A DNA stretch of 5,686 bases, from assembly GCA_025464585.1 (NCBI GenBank), contig JAODGL010000044.1:14751-20436 (forward strand), in the 5' to 3' direction. The DNA is from Methanosarcinales archaeon. Its GTDB lineage: Archaea; Halobacteriota; Syntropharchaeia; Alkanophagales; Methanospirareceae. Positions 1 to 5,484 of this stretch are shown piece after piece. A program made the translations under genes and the position numbers. How positions within the stretch are numbered: position 1 is the first letter of the stretch; the number at the start of each line of letters is the position of its first letter. The notes beneath the pieces are model-generated. The model was not told where the DNA came from and did not search any database. It saw only the letters and a list, made by a program, of their open reading frames with translations.

Positions 1-530
1 TCCCTTTTTATGTTCAATTGCAGAGGAGGCGTCTTATAATGCATAGGAACTGTTATTTTCGGTTCTAACTGCTCCAGCACCTTATTAGCGTCCTTTGCGT
101 CTATGGTGTACACACCACCGACAGGTATGAACAGAACATCTATGTCTTTCTCCCTAATGCTTCTTAACTGGCTCTCTTCCAAAACATGCCCCAAATCGCC
201 TAAATGGCATAATCTCATCTCATCCACATCGAATAAAAATACGGTATTCTCGCCCCTTTCTGCTCCTTTTGACGTATCATGGTATGTTTTAACCCCATAG
301 AACCTCATTCCTTTAACAATATGCTCACCAGTGCCCCTTACCACTTCTGGCTCGCCTTTCACCGCAGCTACATTGTTATGGTCGTAATGTTCATGGCTGA
401 CCGTGACAACATCCGCTGTTACTTCAGGCACTGGATACCCTATGCTTTCGTCATAAGGGTCCGTAACTATTACTTTACCATCCTCGCTTATCATCTCAAA
501 ACAAGCATGTCCATGCCATTTTATCTCCAT
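1..530 (-). CDS. MBL-fold metal-dependent hydrolase (UlaG-like, COG2220 type), 3'-partial
   Basis: I see 176 codons from the ATG at 530-528 running off the left edge; about 40-50 C-terminal residues are probably missing, as family members are usually about 210-230 aa. The metallo-beta-lactamase signature HEHYDH is at residues 46-51, and H46, H48, D50 and H51 are the expected metal ligands. Further family marks are HD at 84-85, HLGDLGH at 109-115 (H109, D112), PVGGVYTID at 136-144 and PMHYKT at 162-167 (H164). The protein starts directly with the first beta strand (EIKWHGHACF) and has no signal peptide, so it should be cytoplasmic. The family contains Zn/Mn-dependent hydrolases, with lactonase or phosphodiesterase-like activity known for some members; the substrate here is unknown. 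A GGAGG (545-541) lies 10 bases before the ATG and a GAGGG closer in, which supports this start. It is transcribed divergently from the surface-protein gene. The family call is firm; the function is open. Confidence 0.9.
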   Translation of the reverse strand, partial: MEIKWHGHACFEMISEDGKVIVTDPYDESIGYPVPEVTADVVTVSHEHYDHNNVAAVKGEPEVVRGTGEHIVKGMRFYGVKTYHDTSKGAERGENTVFLFDVDEMRLCHLGDLGHVLEESQLRSIREKDIDVLFIPVGGVYTIDAKDANKVLEQLEPKITVPMHYKTPPLQLNIKR

Positions 531-540
531 TTCCCTCTCG

Positions 541-545
541 CCTCC
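541..545 (-). promoter_or_regulatory. Shine-Dalgarno site of the MBL-fold hydrolase
   Basis: Read on the minus strand this is GGAGG, ending 10 bases before the ATG at 530. A second purine block, GAGGG, lies 2 bases from the ATG. The spacing of the first is slightly long but acceptable, and no other start lies nearby upstream. Confidence 0.5.
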
Positions 546-576
546 ACTTCCTTCTTACTAAATCTATTTTTCATTG

Positions 577-585
577 TTTTTAAAG
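577..585. promoter_or_regulatory. Candidate shared TATA box in the divergent gap
   Basis: The gap between the divergent genes contains TTTTTAAAG (577-585), an AT-rich block like an archaeal TATA box that reads as CTTTAAAAA on the other strand. Initiation about 25 bases away would fall near 556 for the minus-strand hydrolase, leaving a leader that includes its GGAGG. On the plus strand it would fall near 608. This is an inference from position and composition only; no BRE is clearly visible. Confidence 0.35.
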
Positions 586-594
586 TTTCACATC

Positions 595-602
595 TTATAA
601 AG
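595..602 (+). promoter_or_regulatory. Candidate TATA box for the plus-strand three-gene unit
   Basis: TTATAAAG lies 33-40 bases upstream of the favoured ATG at 636. Initiation about 25 bases downstream would give a short leader of roughly 10 bases that could still hold the AAGGA at 624-628. It competes with the box at 577-585, and the sequence alone does not decide between them. Confidence 0.4.
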
Positions 603-623
603 ATAAAGGTGGAAAGATAAAGA

Positions 624-628
624 AAGGA
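624..628 (+). promoter_or_regulatory. Shine-Dalgarno site that favours the ATG at 636
   Basis: AAGGA ends 7 bases before the ATG at 636, an ideal distance, but only 1 base before the ATG at 630. This argues that translation begins at the third codon of the longest reading frame, with N-terminus MQGKK. A weaker AGGTGG (607-612) is 17 bases from the ATG at 630, too far to be a good site. Confidence 0.5.
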
Positions 629-635
629 TATGAAC

Positions 636-1649
636 ATGCAAGGAAAAAAACTGGCAATTGCAACCGTCGCGGTGGTGTTTGCGTTCTTAGTGCTTATTGC
701 GTTAGTAGCAACGATTGGCAGCGGTTTAAAATCATACGAGCGGTCTGAAATAGCAATTGCCGATATTGACATATCTGCCGAAGCGCTTGGTATTGCCGAT
801 GTATTGCTAAATGTGACCACGTATCTGGATAATAGCGGGGATGCAAAATCAGGCGAAATAGAGATTTTGGTGAAGGCATACGATGCAGATACGAATTTAC
901 TCGTCACTTCTAACAAGACGGGGATAGGGGAAATAGGCGGGAGAGAGACAAAATCCGTGAACACCTACTTGAAGCTCCCGAAGGAGGGCGGATATAGACT
1001 GCAAATAGTTGTCTTTGAAGACGGCAAGGGCATACTGCGAGGCGAAAGAAAGATTTATGGATTATCCCGATTAGAACCTCCTGCTGTCGCAAAAATTTCC
1101 GTACGAGAATTGGATTTTTTCATCGAAGCAGTCGAAGTAGAGAGCGGAAGGGAGAAAGAGAAGGAGTATGCAATCGTTAATACCACGCTATACATAGACA
1201 ACCTCGGAAAAGATGTCGGCGGTCTGAGAGCGTTGATAAAGGCGAGGGACAACGAAACGAGGTTAATAGCAGACAAGAGTTGGAGAGACCTTGGACTTCT
1301 TGAAGAAGGCACTACATCGCTACATTACGCCGAGCTAAGGGTGCTTAATGGTAGGGATTATATATTTGAGATTCAAATATGGCAATCAGGAAGGATAATA
1401 AAAGAGAGTAGTGGGATGGTTATATTAAGCCCTTTTGTGAACAGAACGGTAGTAGTAGAAGCGAAAGAGAAGACGATGGAAATTTCACCCAAGGTTGAAA
1501 TTAGTGATTTTATCCGTCCAGGTGCACCAGTTACTACGCCAGTACCTTATCCTACTCCAGTACCGAAGGCACCGGGCTTTGAAACGTTATCCGCAGCTTT
1601 TGCACTCTTTATTACTTTTGTTTTACTGCTAAAGAAAAGGAGAAGCTAA
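636..1649 (+). CDS. Membrane-anchored surface protein with two repeated domains and a PGF-CTERM-like sorting signal
   Basis: The longest frame starts at 630 (339 aa), but the ribosome site favours the ATG at 636 (337 aa). Numbering here is from 630. After KK at 6-7 comes a hydrophobic segment, about 8-30, acting as signal peptide or anchor. Two related beta-rich domains follow, about 40-145 and 155-268; LNVTTYLDNSG and VNTTLYIDNLG mark the same point in each. Five N-glycosylation sequons are present (NVT, NKT, NTT, NET, NRT). A Thr/Pro-rich linker (about 299-312) leads to PGFE at 315-318, a hydrophobic stretch about 320-334 and KKRRS at the end. This tripartite tail matches the PGF-CTERM signal, which archaeosortase A processes for lipid anchoring at the cell surface. 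The domain pair resembles a DUF7490-like architecture, from memory only. No enzyme motif is visible; an extracellular structural or binding role is an inference. It leads a tightly packed plus-strand gene set. Confidence 0.85.
   Translation: MQGKKLAIATVAVVFAFLVLIALVATIGSGLKSYERSEIAIADIDISAEALGIADVLLNVTTYLDNSGDAKSGEIEILVKAYDADTNLLVTSNKTGIGEIGGRETKSVNTYLKLPKEGGYRLQIVVFEDGKGILRGERKIYGLSRLEPPAVAKISVRELDFFIEAVEVESGREKEKEYAIVNTTLYIDNLGKDVGGLRALIKARDNETRLIADKSWRDLGLLEEGTTSLHYAELRVLNGRDYIFEIQIWQSGRIIKESSGMVILSPFVNRTVVVEAKEKTMEISPKVEISDFIRPGAPVTTPVPYPTPVPKAPGFETLSAAFALFITFVLLLKKRRS
1638..1642 (+). promoter_or_regulatory. Shine-Dalgarno site of the small membrane protein
   Basis: AGGAG lies inside the last codons of the surface-protein gene and ends 9 bases before the ATG at 1652. 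It supports that start over the later in-frame ATG at codon 12, and fits coupled translation of the two genes. Confidence 0.55.
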
Positions 1650-1651
1650 GA

Positions 1652-1912
1652 ATGGAAAGAGAAGAAGAAAAACGGAATGAGGCGATGAAGGAAAAGACAG
1701 AGGATATTTTCAGATATTTCAGGCTCGGTGTTTTCGTTATCCTTATGATCTTACTCGCCGTGGCGGTCTTTCAATTCTATTTCTTTGCTATGTATGCTAT
1801 TTCTGCGTTATTCAAGTATGAATACCGCTCCTTGGTACAAGCAGGCTTTGTAGCATGCGTCATCGCGGTGGTCGTATATCTGTTAAGAGGGGTAATTGTA
1901 AAGGAGAAATGA
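1652..1912 (+). CDS. Small hypothetical protein with two transmembrane segments
   Basis: This is an 86-aa protein I do not recognise. The first 24 residues are strongly charged (MEREEEKRNEAMKEK and onward) and probably form a cytoplasmic helix. Two hydrophobic segments follow, about 26-54 and 61-83, joined by a short polar turn KYEYR at 55-59, and the protein ends in a basic VKEK. That gives a hairpin topology with both ends likely in the cytoplasm. It has no cysteine pair, metal motif or catalytic signature. It begins 2 bases after the surface-protein stop and ends 1 base before nadM, with a good Shine-Dalgarno site for itself and for the gene after it, so it is very likely translated. It could be a membrane partner of the PGF-anchored protein, but that is only inferred from adjacency. 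Confidence 0.75.
   Translation: MEREEEKRNEAMKEKTEDIFRYFRLGVFVILMILLAVAVFQFYFFAMYAISALFKYEYRSLVQAGFVACVIAVVVYLLRGVIVKEK
1901..1906 (+). promoter_or_regulatory. Shine-Dalgarno site of nadM
   Basis: AAGGAG, within the last codons of the small membrane protein, ends 7 bases before the ATG at 1914. This is textbook spacing and fixes the nadM start. Confidence 0.65.
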
Positions 1913-1913
1913 A

Positions 1914-2426
1914 ATGAGAGCGCTATACATAGGACGATTCCAGCCCTACCATCTCGGGCATCATTTCGTAATAAAAGAAATCGCTTCTAACGTGGATGAA
2001 GTCATCATTTGCATAGGTTCAGCGCAAAGAAGCCACGAGTTGGAGAATCCTTTTACGGCTGGAGAACGCTATCTAATGATTTCAAAGTCCTTAAGAGATG
2101 ATGGGATTTCCAACTTTTATATCGTGCCTATCTTAGATGTGAACTGGAACGCGGTCTGGGTTTCGCATGTTGAGTCGTTGGTGCCCCCTGTGGATGTAGT
2201 ATTTACAAATAACCCGTTAATAGAGCGTTTATTCGAGGAGCGTGGCTATGAAGTTCATGCTCCTTTGCTATTCAACAGGAAAGAATATTCCGGTAGCGAG
2301 ATAAGAAGACGAATGCTGAACAACGAAAACTGGGCAGTTTTAGTGCCTGATGCGGTTACAGAGGTGATAAAGGAGATAGACGGGTTAAGAAGGATAGAGA
2401 ATTTGCGTAGAAGTGATACGGAGTAG
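1914..2426 (+). CDS. nadM: Nicotinamide-nucleotide adenylyltransferase, archaeal type (NMNAT)
   Basis: A 170-aa cytoplasmic nucleotidyltransferase that joins NMN and ATP to give NAD+ and pyrophosphate, the adenylyl-transfer step of NAD synthesis and salvage. The N-terminus carries GRFQPYHLGHH at 7-17, with the HxGH ATP-binding motif at H13-H16. GSAQRSH at 35-41 and NPFTAGER at 45-52 are the characteristic archaeal NMNAT blocks. DVNWNAVW at 75-82 is part of the nicotinamide site region, and YSGSEIRRRM at 125-134 corresponds to the ISGTxIR motif that binds ATP phosphates. The length matches characterised archaeal enzymes of about 170 aa, which form hexamers. All key residues are present, so the enzyme should be active. 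It is the third gene of a tight plus-strand set, 1 base after the small membrane protein, and its stop faces the ClC gene stop one base away. Alternative pantetheine-phosphate or FMN adenylyltransferase roles are less likely given the NPFTAGER block. Confidence 0.95.
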   Translation: MRALYIGRFQPYHLGHHFVIKEIASNVDEVIICIGSAQRSHELENPFTAGERYLMISKSLRDDGISNFYIVPILDVNWNAVWVSHVESLVPPVDVVFTNNPLIERLFEERGYEVHAPLLFNRKEYSGSEIRRRMLNNENWAVLVPDAVTEVIKEIDGLRRIENLRRSDTE

Positions 2427-2427
2427 G

Positions 2428-4284
2428 CTATGAAGAACCACCTTTAATACGTGACCACCTGCGGCAGTGCTCCCTTATTATATCCGACCTGCTTATTATT
2501 CCAACCAATTCTTTCTCGCCTTCACTTCCTTCTTTTACCACCGGCAATCTCCCCACATTGTAAGTATCCATTTTATGCAAGACATCCTCCAAAAACTCCT
2601 CTGGATATGCTACTATCACATCCTTTGTGCACATCTGTCTTATCCTCTTATAAACCGCGCCTATCTCTCTTTGCTTTTCTAAATCCACTATGGTCGTTAT
2701 TCCCAGCATCTTCCCATTCTTATCAACCACCGGGTAAGTTATGTGCCCGGTCCTCTCTGCAAAATATAGACCTTCTTTCACCGTCTTATCTGCCGGAATA
2801 ACGAGCACGTCCTTCGTATATGCATCTTTCACTTTTATCCCCTCCAGTATATCTACCATAAATTCCCTACTATGGGCAGGTGACTCTTTCCTTAATTCAT
2901 ATTGCTCTGGATAAATCGTCCATTTCCCTACCAGCGAATAAGCAGGGATTATAGCAAGCAAAGCAGGAACGAAGAGCGTATAAGAACCTGAGATCTCACA
3001 AACGATGAAGAGAGCAGTAAGTGGTGCATTAGCAGCAGCACCGAAGAAAGCCGCAGCACCGATAAGAGAAAATATCCACGGGTTTCCTACCGTTTCCGGG
3101 AAAAAAAAGCTGAGGATTTGTCCTATTGCACCCCCTAACGCCGCACCCATGGTTAAAGAGGGTATAAATGAACCACCACTACCTCCTGACCCCAAGGTTA
3201 GAGCAGTCCCTATGATTTTCGCAACCGCGATGAATGCTAAAACGCTCCACGTAAGCTCACCATAAAATGCTAATTGCATAAATCCATAACCGCCACCAAA
3301 TATTCCGCTGGCTATTCCTATCCCCCTTTCTACATCGTGTTGTGGATTAACGGTTAGATAACCGATGAGGAAGAGCATACCAATCATAAATCCGCCTATT
3401 CCTGGTTTGAGATAATCAGGAATCTTCAGTCTTCCGAAGAAGAAAGACCTTAAGACCCCCAGCAGTTTGGCGAATGCAATAACAAAAGGAACGCAGGCTA
3501 TTCCGAGAACCAGGAATAGAAGTAACGAAAAAGGTTTTAAAAGGGCTGTAATGTCATATTCACCTATTTCATAAAAGTGTCCCAGTCCTAAGAAGGAACA
3601 GGAGACGATGTAAGCGGTGATAGAACAGATTATTGCAGGAACCAGTGCCTCTATTTCCATATCTCGCTTGTATAAAGTTTCAATACCAAAGAAAGCACCA
3701 CCAAGTGGCGATTTAAAAATTGCTGCAATTCCCGCTCCCGCAGTCGCCGATACTATCTTCCTCCTTTCTCGCTCCTCTAATTTAAAAAGTCTGCTGAAGA
3801 CCGAACCTATCGTGGCACCCAGCATTGCACTCGGTCCTTCCCTTCCCGCACTCCCCCCGGAGCTTATTGTCAACACCGAGCTTATTCCGCGCACCAAGCC
3901 AGTCTTGCCTTTTATTACTCCCCTCTCGTTGTGAAAACCATCTATGAAAACATCTGTCTCGTGCAGGTCAGGTTTTTCAACAGGAAGAAGTTTAAATTTT
4001 ATTAATCCGCATAGCAAACCTCCTAACGTGGGAATAAGGGCTAATAGGACCAACAATAGAGGATTTGCGAAAGCATCTCCTAAGAGTGGTGTAAAAGCGA
4101 AGAAATGTGGTTCATTTTCCGGTGATGGCGAATAATAACCGGCGAGTAACCCTAAGAAGAGAGCAGAGAAGAAATTTAAAGCTAAAAAAAAGCATGTAAT
4201 GGCAAGACCAACTAAAATACCTGCTATTGCATAATAGAACGTCTGTTTAGCCCATGTTCTCAAATATCTTATCTCTCCTGCCAC
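2428..4284 (-). CDS. ClC-family chloride transporter/channel with C-terminal CBS pair
   Basis: A 618-aa integral membrane protein with a GTG start. Residues 1-455 are the ClC membrane domain with many hydrophobic helices. GREGP at 147-151 carries the gating glutamate E149; GGSFIP at 370-375 is the second anion-pathway motif; Y458 in TIYPEQ probably corresponds to the central tyrosine. Two CBS domains fill about 485-540 and 547-605 (TYPVVDKNGKMLGITT; GRLPVVKEG to GIISRSDI), a regulatory module that in other proteins binds adenine nucleotides. In FKSPLGGAFFGIET the second glutamate of the usual EE pair, the inner proton glutamate of CLC-ec1, is T203, and the GSGIP-type motif is replaced by LHETD (107-111). 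Chloride or other anion passage is well supported; whether it is a channel or a proton exchanger is not. It lies 51 bases downstream of dinB on the same strand. The start is somewhat uncertain: a GGGAG is only 2 bases away and an AAGGAG is 16 bases away. Confidence 0.93.
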   Translation of the reverse strand: MAGEIRYLRTWAKQTFYYAIAGILVGLAITCFFLALNFFSALFLGLLAGYYSPSPENEPHFFAFTPLLGDAFANPLLLVLLALIPTLGGLLCGLIKFKLLPVEKPDLHETDVFIDGFHNERGVIKGKTGLVRGISSVLTISSGGSAGREGPSAMLGATIGSVFSRLFKLEERERRKIVSATAGAGIAAIFKSPLGGAFFGIETLYKRDMEIEALVPAIICSITAYIVSCSFLGLGHFYEIGEYDITALLKPFSLLLFLVLGIACVPFVIAFAKLLGVLRSFFFGRLKIPDYLKPGIGGFMIGMLFLIGYLTVNPQHDVERGIGIASGIFGGGYGFMQLAFYGELTWSVLAFIAVAKIIGTALTLGSGGSGGSFIPSLTMGAALGGAIGQILSFFFPETVGNPWIFSLIGAAAFFGAAANAPLTALFIVCEISGSYTLFVPALLAIIPAYSLVGKWTIYPEQYELRKESPAHSREFMVDILEGIKVKDAYTKDVLVIPADKTVKEGLYFAERTGHITYPVVDKNGKMLGITTIVDLEKQREIGAVYKRIRQMCTKDVIVAYPEEFLEDVLHKMDTYNVGRLPVVKEGSEGEKELVGIISRSDIIREHCRRWSRIKGGSS

Positions 4285-4300
4285 TTCTCCCTTGAAAAAT

Positions 4301-4306
4301 CTCCTT
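4301..4306 (-). promoter_or_regulatory. Possible Shine-Dalgarno site for the ClC gene (badly spaced)
   Basis: On the minus strand this reads AAGGAG, 16 bases before the GTG at 4284. That is too far for a good match, while GGGAG at 4291-4287 is too close. No ATG, GTG or TTG lies in frame between the GTG and an upstream TAA, so the start is GTG or the TTG at codon 8. Confidence 0.3.
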
Positions 4307-4327
4307 ATTACATTATGTTCGTCTCTT

Positions 4328-4336
4328 GATAAATAT
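4328..4336 (-). promoter_or_regulatory. Candidate TATA box for the ClC gene
   Basis: Read on the minus strand the box is ATATTTATC, overlapping the last base of the dinB stop codon and lying about 44-52 bases before the ClC GTG. Initiation about 25 bases downstream would leave a short leader of some 20 bases containing the AAGGAG. This would let the ClC gene be transcribed separately from dinB. It rests on composition and spacing only. Confidence 0.35.
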
Positions 4337-5445
4337 TAGGAGGTAACTACTCTTCTCTGCTTCTCGTCAACCACGCCCAAACTTGAGACACGAACGCCCA
4401 CCAATCTTATCTTCTTCTCCTTTCCTGTTCCATCACAAAACTCCGTCATCAATTCCTTCGCTATTCTCTTGAGTATGTTTAAGTCAGAATGAAATGATTT
4501 GAGTGTCTTTGCCCTCGTGTGTACGGTGAAATCTTCAAACTTGACTTTTAGTGCAACGGTTTTGAAAACAAAACCCTCTTTCTTTATCGCATTGTAAACC
4601 TCTTCTGCTAACTCATCCACGCAATTATTCAGTACTGATGCATCTTTCGTATCCACAGCAAGGGTTCTTTCTCGGCTTAAAGACTTCCTCTCCCATTCCT
4701 CTTCCACTTCGCTTTCATCTATCCCGTTTGCAATTAGATGAAGCCTCGTGCCGTATTTACCGAATTTAGCAACGAGTTTCTGGACGTCATAACTCGCAAG
4801 TTGCCCTATTCGCTCGATGCCCATCTTTTTTAAGACCTCATTAGTTTTGGGACCCACACCAGGGATTTTTTTCACTGGTAAAGGAGCCAAAAAATCACGT
4901 GCTCGTTCTTCTTCCACAACTGTCAGACCATCAGGTTTTACAAAATCCGATGCTATCTTTGCTATTGTTTTGTTTGGAGCGATGCCAATTGAACAGGTTA
5001 ATCCTTCCTTCTCCAGTATCTCCCTTTTTATACGCAGTGCATACTCCCTCGCATCGGTCCAACCGTGCACTTTGGTGCTGGCATCGAGAAAAGCCTCGTC
5101 AATGCTCACTTGTTCTATTTTATCAGCATACTTCCTCAAAATAGCCATTATTTCACTCGACACACGTTTGTACAACGGCATATTCACCGGTAAGAATTTT
5201 GCATTCGGGCACAGCTTGTATGCCCTGGAGAGCGGCATTGCAGAATGGATACCGTATTCTCTTGCCTCGTATGAGCATGTGCTTACAACGCCTCTTATTT
5301 TCCTCTCGGGTTCTTCAGCAGTTTTTTCTTCTTCTGTCCCGATTCTTCCTCCCACAATTACCGGCAAGCCTTTCAGCTCTGGATTCTCTCTTACTTCCAC
5401 GGCTGAAAAGAAACTGTCCATGTCCACATGAAGTATTACTTTCAC
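4336..5445 (-). CDS. dinB: DNA polymerase IV (Y-family, DinB/Dbh type)
   Basis: A 369-aa translesion polymerase that copies past damaged bases, with a GTG start. The palm motif HVDMDSFF (6-13) gives metal ligand D8; F13 sits where the sugar-selecting steric gate lies in Dbh and Dpo4. YEAREYGIHSAMP (59-71) contains nucleotide-contacting residues, and SIDEAFLD (114-121) supplies catalytic D116 and E117. CSIGIAPNKTIAKIASD (151-167) and KPDGLTVV (170-177) complete the palm; IPGVGPKT (194-201) is the helix-hairpin-helix of the thumb; about 250-356 is the little finger domain. All catalytic residues are present. Two oddities: a charged segment at 34-50 (RIGTEEEKTAEEPERKI) lengthens the region before RGVVS, and the C-terminus (EKQRRVVTS) lacks a QxxLxxFF-like PCNA-binding box. 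No clear Shine-Dalgarno precedes the GTG; it is the first possible start after an in-frame TAA and is needed to include the first beta strand before D8. It lies 39 bases after the upstream gene. Confidence 0.95.
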   Translation of the reverse strand: MKVILHVDMDSFFSAVEVRENPELKGLPVIVGGRIGTEEEKTAEEPERKIRGVVSTCSYEAREYGIHSAMPLSRAYKLCPNAKFLPVNMPLYKRVSSEIMAILRKYADKIEQVSIDEAFLDASTKVHGWTDAREYALRIKREILEKEGLTCSIGIAPNKTIAKIASDFVKPDGLTVVEEERARDFLAPLPVKKIPGVGPKTNEVLKKMGIERIGQLASYDVQKLVAKFGKYGTRLHLIANGIDESEVEEEWERKSLSRERTLAVDTKDASVLNNCVDELAEEVYNAIKKEGFVFKTVALKVKFEDFTVHTRAKTLKSFHSDLNILKRIAKELMTEFCDGTGKEKKIRLVGVRVSSLGVVDEKQRRVVTS

Positions 5446-5460
5446 TTTGGTTCTTGTCTT

Positions 5461-5480
5461 AATCTCGTGGAATCTCGTGG
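5461..5480. repeat. Perfect tandem 10-bp repeat before dinB
   Basis: AATCTCGTGG occurs twice head to tail with no mismatch and no spacer (on the minus strand CCACGAGATT twice). It fills half of the 39-base gap between the upstream gene stop and the dinB GTG, ending 15 bases before the GTG. The position suits an operator or a leader element, but a chance slippage duplication is equally possible from sequence alone. Confidence 0.6.
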
Positions 5481-5484
5481 TTTC

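Noticed and set aside
34..60. A possible frameshift or early end in the MBL hydrolase near the window edge
   Set aside because: The frame stays open through the conserved PMHYKT motif to base 1, so the gene is simply cut by the window.
279..620. A 113-codon plus-strand open frame
   Set aside because: It runs antisense to the MBL hydrolase with its intact HxHxDH motif, and its composition is typical of a reverse-strand shadow.
521..964. A 147-codon minus-strand open frame crossing the divergent gap
   Set aside because: It overlaps the surface-protein coding region and the start of the MBL hydrolase, has a serine-rich non-coding-like composition, and has no family motif.
2326..2341. An inverted repeat considered as a stand-alone terminator feature
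   Set aside because: It is only 7 bp per arm with a 2-base centre, lies in conserved nadM coding sequence, and archaeal termination does not usually need hairpins. I kept it only as a low-interest observation.
3005..3265. An 86-codon plus-strand open frame rich in Ala and Pro
   Set aside because: It is opposite the Gly/Ala-rich membrane helices of the ClC protein, which explains the composition. It has no independent support.
4817..5431. A 204-codon plus-strand open frame
   Set aside because: It lies wholly antisense to the strongly supported dinB gene, and its protein is low in recognisable motifs and rich in Ser, Pro and Ile. It is a shadow of the real gene.
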